The notes: generated by a model from the letters alone, not told the origin. A DNA stretch of 64,000 nt from Falsiroseomonas sp. (GCF_030695085.1 NZ_JAUYTS010000064.1:1-64000); one strand, 5' to 3'; shown: positions 25,139 to 33,673, counted from the stretch's first letter. Translations and numbers: made by a program.

Positions 25139-26182
25139 TTGGACATCGCCTTCCTCGTCCCCGCCCCCCTCGATGCCATCTCCGGCGGCTACGAATACGA
25201 CCGCCGGCTGGTGGCGGGCCTGCGTGCGCTGGGCCATGGCGTGCAGGTGATGGAACTGCCGGGGGCGCATCCGCAGCCGGATGACGCCGCGCTGGCGGGT
25301 GCCCGTGCCGCGCTGCGTGCGCTGCCGCAAGGCGCGCGGCTTGTCATCGACGGCCTCGGGCTGCCCGCCTTCGAGTCCTCGCTGGATGAACTGGAACAGC
25401 GTGGCGCGATCGGGCTGATCCATCACCCGACGGCGCTGGAGCACGGCAATCCCGGCCCGGTGCGCGATGCGCTGCGCGCGGCAGAGGCTGCGATTTTCCC
25501 GCGCCTCGCCCGCCTGGTCGCCACCAGCCCACTGACCGCCCGCCGCCTGCCGCCCGAATTCGGCGCGGAGGAAGCGCGCATCGGCGTGGTGGAACCGGGC
25601 ACGGACCCGGCGCCGCGCAGCACGGGTTCCGGTGGCCCCGGCTGCGCCATCCTTGCCATCGGCACGCTGGTGCCGCGCAAGGGGCATGACGTGCTGCTGC
25701 GCGCGCTGGGCGGGCTTTCCGATCTCGACTGGACGCTGACCATCGCGGGCAGCCCGCGTGACAAGGTGCATGCGGATGGGCTGCTGGCGCTGGTGGAAGA
25801 ACTCGGCCTGACCAGCCGCGTGACCTTCGCCGGCGAGGTTTCGGGCGCGCAGCTGGATATGCTGTGGGCCGGCGCCGACCTGTTCGCGCTCGCCACCCAT
25901 TGGGAAGGCTACGGCATGGCCGCGGCGGAAGCCCTGGCGCGTGGCGTGCCCGTCGCCATCACCGCAGGCGGCGCGATCGCGGAGGTGGTGCCGGTGGAGG
26001 CCGGCGTGATCTCCCCGCCCGGCGACCACGTCTCGCTCGGCAAGGCGATGCGCCGCGCGATCTTCGACACCGACCTGCGCGCCGAAATGGCGGAGGCCGC
26101 CTGGAAGGCTGGCCAGAAACTGCCGCGCTGGGAGGATCGCGCCGCCGCCTTCCTCGCCGAGATCGAAAAGGCAGCCGCCTGA
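25139..26182 (+). CDS. Glycosyltransferase family 4 protein
   Basis: A 347-residue GT-B fold retaining glycosyltransferase with TTG start. The N-terminal acceptor domain begins MDIAFLVPAPLDAISGGYEYD with the GGYEYDRRL loop. The C-terminal nucleotide-sugar domain has ILAIGTLVPRKGHDVLLRAL and the E-x7-E motif in THWEGYGMAAAEALARGVPV (about 259-275). No signal peptide or membrane anchor. It sits in the pterin-like cluster, so its acceptor may be the small heterocycle made by the upstream enzymes rather than a polysaccharide. Overlaps the methyltransferase start by one base. Confidence 0.88.
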   Translation: MDIAFLVPAPLDAISGGYEYDRRLVAGLRALGHGVQVMELPGAHPQPDDAALAGARAALRALPQGARLVIDGLGLPAFESSLDELEQRGAIGLIHHPTALEHGNPGPVRDALRAAEAAIFPRLARLVATSPLTARRLPPEFGAEEARIGVVEPGTDPAPRSTGSGGPGCAILAIGTLVPRKGHDVLLRALGGLSDLDWTLTIAGSPRDKVHADGLLALVEELGLTSRVTFAGEVSGAQLDMLWAGADLFALATHWEGYGMAAAEALARGVPVAITAGGAIAEVVPVEAGVISPPGDHVSLGKAMRRAIFDTDLRAEMAEAAWKAGQKLPRWEDRAAAFLAEIEKAAA

Positions 26183-27057
26183 TGGCCGAGAGCTTTGACG
26201 GTGATTGGCTGGAACTGCGCGAGCCGCATGATTCCGCCGCCCGCAACCCGGACCTCGCCGCCGCATTGGCACAGGCGCTGCCGGCGCGGCCGCGTATTCT
26301 CGACCTCGGCGCCGGCACCGGGTCGCTGCTGCGCTGGCTGGCGCCGATGATCGGCCGCGCCCAGGCCTGGACGCTGGTGGATGCGGATGGCGGGCTGCTG
26401 TCGCGCGCCTTCACCACCACCGCAGATTTCGCCGAGGACCAGGACTGGCGCGCCACCTATGCCAACCGCAAGACGCTGCTGGTGCATGCGCCCGGCGGCG
26501 CATGGCGGGTGGAGGGGCTGATCGCCGATCTGCGCGACGCGCCGAAGGGGCTGCCGCTCGGCCAGGTGGATGCGGTGGTGAACACGGCGCTGTGCGACCT
26601 GGTCTCGGCCGATTGGGTGGCACGCATGGCCGCGGCCTGCGCGAAGCACCGCCTGCCCTTCTACGCCGCGTTGAACGTGACGGGGCGGGAGCGTTTCGAC
26701 CCACCGCATCCGGCCGATGCGCTGGTGGCCCGCGGCTTCGCCCGCGACCAGCTGCGCGACAAGGGTTTTGGTGGCATCGCACTCGGCGCCCGCGCACCCG
26801 CCATCATCGCCGAGGCCTTCGCAGCCCATGGCTATGCCGTGCAGCGCGCGGCGAGCGACTGGCGGATTCCGCGCCACGACCCGCTGATGGTGGCGGAGCT
26901 TGCCAGCGGCCATGCGCGTGCCGCCATGGGGCAGCTGCGCCGCGAACGCCACCGCCTCCTCGACTGGGCGGTGGACCGCCGCGCCCAGGCCGGGCTATCG
27001 CGGCTTTCCGCCCGCATCGGCCATGCCGACATCCTCTGCCTGCCGCCCAAGGAATAG
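26182..27057 (+). CDS. Class I SAM-dependent methyltransferase
   Basis: A 291-residue methyltransferase. SAM-binding motif I is ILDLGAGTGSLLRWLAP (about 37-53), followed by WTLVDADGGLL with the acidic loop residue that contacts the SAM ribose. VDAVVNTALCDLVSADWVAR is motif-IV-like. The C-terminal half is unusual and long, with HPADALVARGF and DWRIPRHDPLMVAEL. Start is fixed by a TGATG overlap with the glycosyltransferase gene. It is probably the last tailoring enzyme of the cluster; otnK starts 1 nt later. Confidence 0.87.
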   Translation: MAESFDGDWLELREPHDSAARNPDLAAALAQALPARPRILDLGAGTGSLLRWLAPMIGRAQAWTLVDADGGLLSRAFTTTADFAEDQDWRATYANRKTLLVHAPGGAWRVEGLIADLRDAPKGLPLGQVDAVVNTALCDLVSADWVARMAAACAKHRLPFYAALNVTGRERFDPPHPADALVARGFARDQLRDKGFGGIALGARAPAIIAEAFAAHGYAVQRAASDWRIPRHDPLMVAELASGHARAAMGQLRRERHRLLDWAVDRRAQAGLSRLSARIGHADILCLPPKE

Positions 27058-27058
27058 A

Positions 27059-28321
27059 ATGATGCCCCTGCTGCTCGGCTGCATCGCTGATGACTTCACC
27101 GGCGCCACCGACCTCGCCTCCATGCTGGTCAAGAACGGCATGGCGACGGTGCAGGTGATCGGTGTGCCCACCGGCCCGCTGCCAGAAGCCGATGCCATCG
27201 TCATCGCGCTGAAGTCGCGCACCACGCCGGCCAGCGAGGCCATCGCCGAAAGCCTGGCGGCGGCGGAGGCGTTGCTGGCGGCCGGGGCGACGCAGCTGTT
27301 CTTCAAATACTGCTCCACCTTCGACAGCACCGATGCCGGCAATATCGGCCCGGTGGCGGATGCGCTGCTGAAGCGGCTCGGCGCCGGCTTCGCACTCGCC
27401 TGCCCCGCCTTCCCGGCGAATGGCCGCAGCATCTACCAGGGCCATCTGTTTGCCGGCGCGCATCTGCTGAACGAAAGCGGCATGGAGAACCACCCGCTGA
27501 CGCCGATGCGCGACCCGAACCTGGTGCGCGTGCTGAGCCGGCAGACGGAAGGCTCGGTCGGGCTGGTGCCCTTCTCCGTGGTGGAACAGGGTGCCACGGC
27601 AATCCGCCAGGCGATGACGCGGCTGGCCGAGGGCGGGCGCCGCTACGCCATCGTCGATGCCGTGACCGATGCGCATCTGGTCTCAATTGGCGAGGCTGCG
27701 GCGAAGCATCCGCTGATCACCGGCGGGTCCGGCATCGCCATGGGCCTGCCGGCCAATTTCCGCGCCCAGGGCCTGCTGCCGCTGCGCCCGGATGCGGCGG
27801 CTCTGCCGCCAGCGAAGGGGCTGTGCGCCGTGGTGGCGGGAAGCTGCTCCCGCGCCACCCTCGGCCAGATCGGCTTCGCCCGGGACCACGCGCCGGTGCT
27901 GGAGCTGGATGCGCTGGCCACGCCGGATGCCGCCGCTCTGGCGGCGCAGGCGCTGGCCTGGTGCGAGGGCAAGCTCTCCGCCGAGCATCCCGTCGTGATC
28001 GCTGGCAGCGCATCGCCGGAGAAGGTGGCGGCCTTGCAGGCGAAGCTGGGGCGGGAGGCGGCCGGCGCGCTGGTGGAACAGGCGATGGCAACAGTGGCGC
28101 AGGGGCTGGTCGCGCGCGGCGTCGGGCGGCTGGTGGTGGCGGGTGGCGAGACCTCCGGCGCCGTCGTCTCCGCGCTGGGCGTGCGGACGCTGCGGATCGG
28201 CGCGGAGATCGACACGGGCGTGCCCTGGACGTTTGCCGAACCTGCAAACATCCACCTTGCGCTCAAATCCGGCAATTTCGGCGGGCGCGACTTCTTCCTG
28301 AAGGCGTTCCAGCATGTCTGA
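27059..28321 (+). CDS. otnK: 3-oxo-tetronate kinase OtnK
   Basis: A 420-residue DUF1537-family kinase that phosphorylates 3-oxo-tetronate in catabolism of four-carbon acid sugars. The N-terminal substrate domain starts LLLGCIADDFTGATDLASML, the family signature. FKYCSTFDSTDAGNIGPVAD follows at about 82-101, and the nucleotide-binding C-terminal region has VVAGGETSGAVVSALG and the ending NFGGRDFFLKAF. ATGATG start; the second ATG is equally possible. It overlaps otnC by 8 nt, fixing the pair, and lies 1 nt after the methyltransferase. Confidence 0.9.
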   Translation: MMPLLLGCIADDFTGATDLASMLVKNGMATVQVIGVPTGPLPEADAIVIALKSRTTPASEAIAESLAAAEALLAAGATQLFFKYCSTFDSTDAGNIGPVADALLKRLGAGFALACPAFPANGRSIYQGHLFAGAHLLNESGMENHPLTPMRDPNLVRVLSRQTEGSVGLVPFSVVEQGATAIRQAMTRLAEGGRRYAIVDAVTDAHLVSIGEAAAKHPLITGGSGIAMGLPANFRAQGLLPLRPDAAALPPAKGLCAVVAGSCSRATLGQIGFARDHAPVLELDALATPDAAALAAQALAWCEGKLSAEHPVVIAGSASPEKVAALQAKLGREAAGALVEQAMATVAQGLVARGVGRLVVAGGETSGAVVSALGVRTLRIGAEIDTGVPWTFAEPANIHLALKSGNFGGRDFFLKAFQHV

Positions 28322-28949
28322 GGACGCCGCGCGCACGCAGCTCGCCGAACTGGCGCGCAGCCTGTTCGACCGCGGCTACAGCGTCGGCACCGCCGGCAAC
28401 ATCAGTGTGCGGCTGCCGGATGGCTACCTGATGACGCCGACCAATTCCTGCCTCGGCCGGCTGGACCCGGCGCGGATCAGCAAGCTCGGCCCGGATTGGG
28501 CGCATCTGTCCGGCGACAAGCCTTCCAAGGAAGTCTTCCTGCATCGTGCCGTGCTGCAGGCGCGGCCGGAGGCGGGGGCAGTGGTGCATCTGCACTCCAC
28601 CCACGCCACCGCCATCTCCTGCCTGACGCCTGAGGGCGCGGACGCGCAGATCCCGCCGCTGACGCCGTACTTCGTCATGCGCATCGGCCGCCGCCTGCCC
28701 TGCGTGCCCTACTACCGCCCGGGCGATGCGGCGATGGAGCCCGCGGTGCATGAAGCCGCGCGCGCCGCCAAGGCGCTGCTGCTGGCCAACCACGGCCCCG
28801 TGGTTTCCGGCGCCACGCTGGTGGATGCGGTGCATGCGGCGGAGGAGCTGGAGGAAGCCGCACGGCTCGCGCTGCTGCTGCGCGGCGTGCCGGGCGTGCG
28901 GGCGCTGAATGCGGCGCAGGTGGACGACCTGCTGAAGACCTTCGGCTGA
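28314..28949 (+). CDS. otnC: 3-oxo-tetronate 4-phosphate decarboxylase OtnC
   Basis: A 211-residue class II aldolase/adducin-family enzyme acting after OtnK and yielding dihydroxyacetone phosphate plus CO2. Seen: GNISVRLPDGYLMTPTNSCLGRL (over about 28-50), the KPSKEVFLHRAVLQARPEAGAV segment with Glu, metal ligands in VVHLHSTHATAIS (HxH) and LLLANHGPVVSGATLVDAV with the third His. The tetronate epimerase or dehydrogenase partners are not adjacent, so the entry sugar is undefined. Confidence 0.88.
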   Translation: MSEDAARTQLAELARSLFDRGYSVGTAGNISVRLPDGYLMTPTNSCLGRLDPARISKLGPDWAHLSGDKPSKEVFLHRAVLQARPEAGAVVHLHSTHATAISCLTPEGADAQIPPLTPYFVMRIGRRLPCVPYYRPGDAAMEPAVHEAARAAKALLLANHGPVVSGATLVDAVHAAEELEEAARLALLLRGVPGVRALNAAQVDDLLKTFG

Positions 28950-28950
28950 A

Positions 28951-29421
28951 CTACAGCGAGGCGCCCGGGTCCAGCCGCACCACATAGCTGCGCCAGTCGG
29001 CGCGCGTCGCGATGCGCTCATACAAGGCGATGGCCGCGACATCGCCCTCTGGCACGATCCAGCGCAGATGGCTCCAGCCACGCGCCTGGCCCTCGGCGAT
29101 GGCGGCCGCGATCAGCGCGCGGGCAATGCCCCGGCCGCGTGCTTCCGGCCGCACGAAAAGATCATCCAGGTTGCCGCAGATTCGCGCGAAGACAACCTCC
29201 GGCAGGTCGAACAGGATGGCGAAGCCGAGCGCGCGACCTTCCGCATCCTCCGCCAGCAGCACCTCCGCCGCCGGATGGCGCGCCAGCAATGCCGCCTGCG
29301 CCTCCGGCGTCGCGACCTCTGCGCCGGAGAGCACGCCGCGCATCTCCTGCGCATAAAGCGCGAGCAGTGGCGCCAGGCGATGGCGCTGGTCGCGTGGCAA
29401 GGGGGCGATGTGCGGGGTCAT
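28951..29421 (-). CDS. GNAT-family N-acetyltransferase
   Basis: A 156-residue GNAT acetyltransferase. Start chosen at 29421 (MTPHIAPLPRDQ), because an upstream in-frame Met would place coding sequence in the terminator region of the next gene. The acetyl-CoA pyrophosphate-binding motif A is LFVRPEARGRGIARALIAAA (about 95-114). ALYERIATRADW is the typical final helix-strand. Convergent with otnC, with 1 nt between stops. Substrate unknown. Confidence 0.88.
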   Translation of the reverse strand: MTPHIAPLPRDQRHRLAPLLALYAQEMRGVLSGAEVATPEAQAALLARHPAAEVLLAEDAEGRALGFAILFDLPEVVFARICGNLDDLFVRPEARGRGIARALIAAAIAEGQARGWSHLRWIVPEGDVAAIALYERIATRADWRSYVVRLDPGASL

Positions 29422-29442
29422 GCAGGCATGTTCCAGACATGA

Positions 29443-29476
29443 AAAGGGCGCCGCCCGCAAGCGGACAGCGCCCTTT
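29443..29476 (-). terminator. Rho-independent terminator of the histone-H1-like gene
   Basis: Arms AAAGGGCGC (29443-29451) and GCGCCCTTT (29468-29476) form a 9-bp stem, with an inner CCGC-AA-GCGG hairpin at 29454-29463. Read on the minus strand the stem ends in a CCCTTTTC tract. It lies 21 nt after the stop of the Lys/Ala-rich gene. Confidence 0.75.
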
Positions 29477-29497
29477 CGCTGGTAGGGACCGAGAGGC

Positions 29498-30214
29498 TTA
29501 GGAAGCGGCCTCGGGCGTCGTCGCCGGTGCCTCGGCGGCAGCAGCGGCGGCGGCGGCGGCCTTCTTCGCGGCGCGGGTCGCAGCGCCCTTGCGGGCGGCT
29601 TCCGAACGGGCGGAGGTGGCGGCCTTGGCAGCGGCGGTCGGCGAAGGCTTGCGCGGTGCGGCGGCCTTCTTCGGTGCAGAGGCCTTGCGCGGCGCGGCGG
29701 CGCGGGCGGCAGGCTTCTTCGCGGTCGCTGCCTTCTTCGGCGCAGCGGCCTTGCGCGGCGCGGCGGCGCGAGCGGCCGGCTTCCTGGCCGATGCGGCCTT
29801 CTTCGGTGCTGCGGCCTTGCGGGCGGCGGGCTTCTTCGCGGCGGCGGCCTTCTTCGGCGCAGCCTTCTTCGGCGCGGCGGCCTTGCGGGCGGCGGGCTTC
29901 TTCGCGGCGGCGGCCTTCTTCGGCGCGGCCTTCTTCGCGCTTACGGCCTTCTTCGGCGCAGCCTTCTTCGCGGTCGCGGCCTTCTTCGGCGCGGCCTTCT
30001 TCACGGCGGCAGCCTTCTTCGGCGCGGCCTTCTTCGCGGCCGGCTTCTTCGCACTCGCGGCCTTCTTCGGCGCAGCCTTCTTCGCGGCGGGCGCCTTCGC
30101 CGCCGGCTTCCTGGCGGCCGGCTTCTTTGCCGTCTTGCGGGCAGCGGCCATCGCCATCGGCTGGGCGCGCGGTGCGGCCTCCTCCGTCGCGATCGTGTCG
30201 TTGATGTCGGTCAT
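29498..30214 (-). CDS. Histone-H1-like Lys/Ala/Pro-rich DNA-binding protein
   Basis: A 238-residue low-complexity protein. After an acidic N terminus (MTDINDTIATEEAAPRA), residues about 25-225 are a near-continuous tail of KKAAPKKAA, KKPAARKAA and related units, ending in an Ala-rich, slightly acidic C terminus. This is the composition of bacterial histone H1-like proteins (Hc1/HctB, AlgP type) that bind and compact DNA non-specifically. It has no globular domain. Repeat number is likely to vary by slippage between strains. The ATG at 30214 is chosen; upstream frame extension lacks support. Confidence 0.85.
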   Translation of the reverse strand: MTDINDTIATEEAAPRAQPMAMAAARKTAKKPAARKPAAKAPAAKKAAPKKAASAKKPAAKKAAPKKAAAVKKAAPKKAATAKKAAPKKAVSAKKAAPKKAAAAKKPAARKAAAPKKAAPKKAAAAKKPAARKAAAPKKAASARKPAARAAAPRKAAAPKKAATAKKPAARAAAPRKASAPKKAAAPRKPSPTAAAKAATSARSEAARKGAATRAAKKAAAAAAAAAEAPATTPEAAS

Positions 30215-30712
30215 GGTGATCTGGGTCTCCGCTTCAGTTCCGGTGAATGGTGTTCCGCTGGTGCTGGCGAGGCTGCCTGGCTGGCGCCACACCGCACCCC
30301 ACAAAGTCAGGTTGGAGCACGCGGTTCCGCGGTCGGCACGAAACCGGTATCGCGCCGTGCCACTGCTGCCGCGATCCGCGTCACGCCGGCACCCGCCATG
30401 CGACGGTGCGGGACGCGGCGTGCGCTGCACGATCCTTTGCCCCACGAGCCTGCGGTCCATGGACCGATCCTTCCTGCTGCGTGCTCCGTTGTCGTGCTGC
30501 GCCGGTTCTGCGTCGCCATGCGGCAGCGAAGCCCCTGCGCGAATCGCGTCAAGCGATGCGTGCAATGCCACGCTATCCGTGCGCGCAACCTGCCTGTCAA
30601 ACGGAATCGCACGAAAGCCGTGCAGAGTTGTGCATGTGCTGTGCAGCAAGGGTGGCGATGCGGTGCATCCGCGTTACCCGAAGCGCGTCCGTAACGCGCC
30701 GGATCAGTCTGT
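30215..30712. other. Long gene-free leader region
   Basis: About 500 nt between the histone-like gene and the prpC terminators with no convincing coding frame on either strand. It contains a promoter-like pair on the minus strand (30572-30600) and a perfect 14-bp palindrome CGGTCCATGGACCG (30453-30466). It may be a long 5' leader of the histone-like gene or encode a small RNA. Confidence 0.45.
30572..30600 (-). promoter_or_regulatory. Possible sigma-70 promoter for the histone-like gene
   Basis: On the minus strand a perfect -35 TTGACA (30600-30595) is followed after 17 bp by GATAGC (30577-30572), a weak -10. It would start transcription near 30565, leaving a leader of about 350 nt before the ATG at 30214. 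Confidence 0.35.
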
Positions 30713-30768
30713 CGCACCGGCTTTCACCGGTGCGCGAAAGCAAACCGCGCCGGCTTTCACCGGCGCGG
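30713..30768 (-). terminator. Tandem hairpins with identical loops after prpC
   Basis: Two stems lie just downstream of the prpC stop on the minus strand. First: CCGCGCCGG (30745-30753) with CCGGCGCGG (30760-30768), 9 bp. Second: CGCACCGG (30713-30720) with CCGGTGCG (30727-30734), 8 bp. Both have the transcript loop UGAAAG, which can close as a U-G pair over a GAAA tetraloop. TTTGCTTTC separates them. They probably form a double terminator. Confidence 0.65.
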
Positions 30769-30778
30769 CAGGATTGCA

Positions 30779-31909
30779 TTAACCCCTTGCGGCAAGCGAC
30801 GGGACGGCACGCTGCTCGACACCCGTGTAGTGCGACAGCGGGCGGATCAGCCGGTTGTCGGCCGCCTGTTCGAACACATGCGCCGCCCAGCCGGTGATGC
30901 GGGAGCAGACGAAGATCGGCGTGAACATCGGGATGTCGAAGCCCATCAGGTAGTAGGCAGGACCTGCCGGGAAATCGAGGTTGGGGTGGATGTTCTTCCG
31001 CTCCAGCATCTGCTTCGCGAGCACCCGGCTGGTCTCCATCCAGCGCCGGTCGCCGACGACCTCCGCCATCTTCTCGGCGTATTTGGTCATCGTGGGGACG
31101 CGCGAGTCACCGCTCTTGTAGACGCGATGCCCGAAGCCCATCACCAGGGCGCGGTGGTCGAACTTGCCTTCCAGCCAGTCCACCGCCGCCTCCGGGCTGC
31201 CCACTTCCTTCAGCATATGCATCACGGCTTCGTTGGCACCGCCATGCAGCGGCCCCTTCAGCGCGGCGATGCCGGCCGCGATGGCGCCGTGGATGTCGGC
31301 GCCGGTCGAGGTGACCGTCCGCGCCGTGAAGGTGGAGGCGTTGAAGGTGTGCTCGGCGTAAAGGATCATCGACACGTCGAAGGACTTGATCACCTCCGGC
31401 TGCGGCACCTTGCCGAAGACCAGGTGGAAGAAGTTCTCGCAGTAGGGCAGCGACGCATCCGGCTCGATCGGCTCCAGCCCCTTGGACAGCCGGTTGGCGG
31501 CGGCCACCGCGGTCGGCGCCTTGGCGAACAGGCGCATCGCCTTGCGGCGCTGGGCGGCGTCGGAGACGTCGGCCGATTCCGGATCCTCCATGCCCATGAA
31601 GGACACGGCGGTGCGGATGGCGTCCATCGGGTGGGCGTCCTTCGGGAAGTCCCGCAGCACGCGCAGCAAGGCGGGGGACAGCGCACGGTTCGCGCGTTCC
31701 TCCGCCCGGAAGGCCTCAAGCTGCGCGGCGGTGGGAAGTTCCCCGTGCCACAGCAGATAGGCCACCTGTTCGAAATCCGTCTCCTCGCACAGATCCTGCA
31801 CGGCATAGCCGCGATAGGTCAGGCTGTTGGTCTCCGGCATCACCTTGGATACAGCGGACACATCGGCATAGACGCCGACGAGGCCCTTGTAGATGGTCGG
31901 CTCGGTCAT
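30779..31909 (-). CDS. prpC: 2-methylcitrate synthase/citrate synthase PrpC
   Basis: A 376-residue citrate-synthase-fold enzyme condensing propionyl-CoA (and acetyl-CoA) with oxaloacetate. The ATG at 31909 has GGAGAAA four bases upstream. The N terminus IYKGLVGVYADVSAVSKVMP and RGYAVQDLCEETDFEQVAYL are typical of PrpC rather than GltA, as is the short length. Active-site regions are LKGPLHGGANEAVMHML and the MGFGHRVYKSGDSR signature with catalytic His; the third residue lies in the NLDFPAGPAYYLMG region. It follows prpD by 78 nt. Confidence 0.92.
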   Translation of the reverse strand: MTEPTIYKGLVGVYADVSAVSKVMPETNSLTYRGYAVQDLCEETDFEQVAYLLWHGELPTAAQLEAFRAEERANRALSPALLRVLRDFPKDAHPMDAIRTAVSFMGMEDPESADVSDAAQRRKAMRLFAKAPTAVAAANRLSKGLEPIEPDASLPYCENFFHLVFGKVPQPEVIKSFDVSMILYAEHTFNASTFTARTVTSTGADIHGAIAAGIAALKGPLHGGANEAVMHMLKEVGSPEAAVDWLEGKFDHRALVMGFGHRVYKSGDSRVPTMTKYAEKMAEVVGDRRWMETSRVLAKQMLERKNIHPNLDFPAGPAYYLMGFDIPMFTPIFVCSRITGWAAHVFEQAADNRLIRPLSHYTGVEQRAVPSLAARG

Positions 31910-31987
31910 TGGGTTTCTCCGTGTTGCGGCGGGGGAGCAGCCGGATTGCGCCGGCCGGCTCCCTGTCATTCCTCTCCGCGGGCGCGG

Positions 31988-33529
31988 TCAGAAGATGCCC
32001 GGCTTGGAATCCGCCAGCGTACCCGCCGGCAGCACCACGTTCAGGCCGGGAAGCTGCTCCGCCGTCAGCTTCGGCAGGTCCTGCACCAGTTCCAGGAAGC
32101 GGTTCTGTTCCCGCGTCGTGATGATGCCGTCCGTCAGGATGCGGAACTTGTTGATGTATTCGTCGCGGCCGAAGGGCCGGGCGCCGTTCGGGTGGGCATT
32201 CGCCACGCCCAGCTCATCGACCAGCTTCGAGCCATCCTTCATCAGGATCTCGACGCGGCCACCGAAGGACAGCTCCTCCGGATCGCGGGAGTGGTACTTG
32301 CGGGTCCACTCCGCATCCTCCGTGGTCTCGATCTTGTGCCACAGGCGGACGGTGTCGGCGCGGCTGGCGCGCTTCGGCGCGTAGCTGTCCACATGGTGCC
32401 AGGTGCCGTCCTGCAGGGCGACGGCGAAGATGTACATGATGGAATGATCCAGCGTTTCCCGGCTCGCCTTCGGGTCCATCTTCTGCGGGTCGTTGGCGCC
32501 GGTGCCGATCACGTAGTGGGTGTGATGCGACGTGTGGATGATGATCTTCTCGATCGCCTCCATGTCCTGGATCTGCTCCCGCATCCGGAAGGCCAGGTCG
32601 ATCAGCGCCTGGGACTGGTATTCCGCCGAATGCTCCTTGGTGTAGCTGTCGAGGATCGCGCGCTTGCCCTCGCCGGTCTCGGGCAGCGGCACCTCGTAGT
32701 ACACCGGGTCGAACACCGTCTTGCGGCCCTTGCTGTCGGCCTGCGTGCGGCCCGAGAGCACCCAGGCGATGACCGAGTCCTCGCCTTCATAGATCGGGCT
32801 CGGCGCACCCTCGCCGCGCATGCAGCGGTCCACGGCTTCCACCGCCAGCTTGCCGGCATGGGCCGGGGCATAGGCCTTCCAGGAGCTGATCTCGCCCTTG
32901 CGGGACTGGCGGAAGGAAACGCTGGTATGCAGCGCCTGCTGGATGGACTGGAACACCACCTCCTGCTTCAGGCCGAGCAGCGTGCCGATGCCGGCGGCGG
33001 CGGCAGGGCAGAGATGGGCGATGTGATCGACCCGATGCTCATGCAGGCAGATCGCCTTCACCAGGTTGATGTGCAGTTCGTAGGCGGTCGCCAAGCCACG
33101 CACCAGGTCGCGGCCGGACCGCCCCATCGCCTGCGCCACGGCCAGTACAGGGGGGATGTTGTCGCCGGGGTGGGAGTAGTCGGCGGCCAGGAAGGTGTCG
33201 TGCATGTCGAGCTCGCGCACCGCCGTGCCATTCGCCCAGGCCGCCCATTCGGGGGAGACGGTAGCGCCGGACTTCACGCCGAACACCGTGGCGCCGCCCG
33301 CCTTCTTGGCGTGGCCCAGCGCCATGCCGCGGGCGGAGACGACAGGGCGGCGGTTGATCGCGGCGATCGCCACGCTGGCATTGTCGATGATCCGGTTGAT
33401 GATCATCGCGGTGGTGTCCTTCGGCACCGCCACCTTGTCCGTCGCCACGCCGGCCATCTTCCAGGCGAGCTGGTCCTCGCGCTTGAGCAACGCCTTGGAG
33501 GGGTGGACCTTCACCGGGTGCATCTTCAT
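31988..33529 (-). CDS. prpD: 2-methylcitrate dehydratase PrpD (MmgE/PrpD family)
   Basis: A 513-residue MmgE/PrpD-family dehydratase converting 2-methylcitrate to 2-methyl-cis-aconitate in propionate catabolism. The start at 33529 ([12 protein letters not shown]) has GAGGAA seven bases upstream. Motifs include [21 protein letters not shown] split over the conserved substrate region at about 105-125, SISQQ-like [20 protein letters not shown], and [20 protein letters not shown]. The frame is open upstream across the divergent regulator, but that is spurious. prpB (methylisocitrate lyase) is not nearby. Confidence 0.92.
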   Translation of the reverse strand: MKMHPVKVHPSKALLKREDQLAWKMAGVATDKVAVPKDTTAMIINRIIDNASVAIAAINRRPVVSARGMALGHAKKAGGATVFGVKSGATVSPEWAAWANGTAVRELDMHDTFLAADYSHPGDNIPPVLAVAQAMGRSGRDLVRGLATAYELHINLVKAICLHEHRVDHIAHLCPAAAAGIGTLLGLKQEVVFQSIQQALHTSVSFRQSRKGEISSWKAYAPAHAGKLAVEAVDRCMRGEGAPSPIYEGEDSVIAWVLSGRTQADSKGRKTVFDPVYYEVPLPETGEGKRAILDSYTKEHSAEYQSQALIDLAFRMREQIQDMEAIEKIIIHTSHHTHYVIGTGANDPQKMDPKASRETLDHSIMYIFAVALQDGTWHHVDSYAPKRASRADTVRLWHKIETTEDAEWTRKYHSRDPEELSFGGRVEILMKDGSKLVDELGVANAHPNGARPFGRDEYINKFRILTDGIITTREQNRFLELVQDLPKLTAEQLPGLNVVLPAGTLADSKPGIF

Positions 33530-33619
33530 GCGTCTTGTTCCTCGATCTGCCGTGCAAATACCTGCGTCGGGTCTTGTGGACCGCGCGACCGTCATCGTCC
33601 ATTCCGATTGGCATGACAA

Positions 33620-33642
33620 CGCGATAGGGTTTCCGTATCGCG
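33620..33642. promoter_or_regulatory. LysR-type binding site between prpD and its regulator
   Basis: Perfect 7-bp arms CGCGATA (33620-33626) and TATCGCG (33636-33642) around 9 bases, with the diagnostic T-N11-A pair at 33625 and 33637. It lies 31 nt upstream of the lysR ATG and 90 nt upstream of prpD, the usual autoregulatory and activator position. Confidence 0.75.
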
Positions 33643-33673
33643 CAAGGCAGACCCGCCCAAGGGTGAACCCACC

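Noticed and set aside
29560-30130. CRISPR-like or minisatellite array suggested by regular short repeats
   Set aside because: The repeats are contiguous codons of the Lys/Ala/Pro-rich protein in one frame, with no unique spacers and no cas genes.
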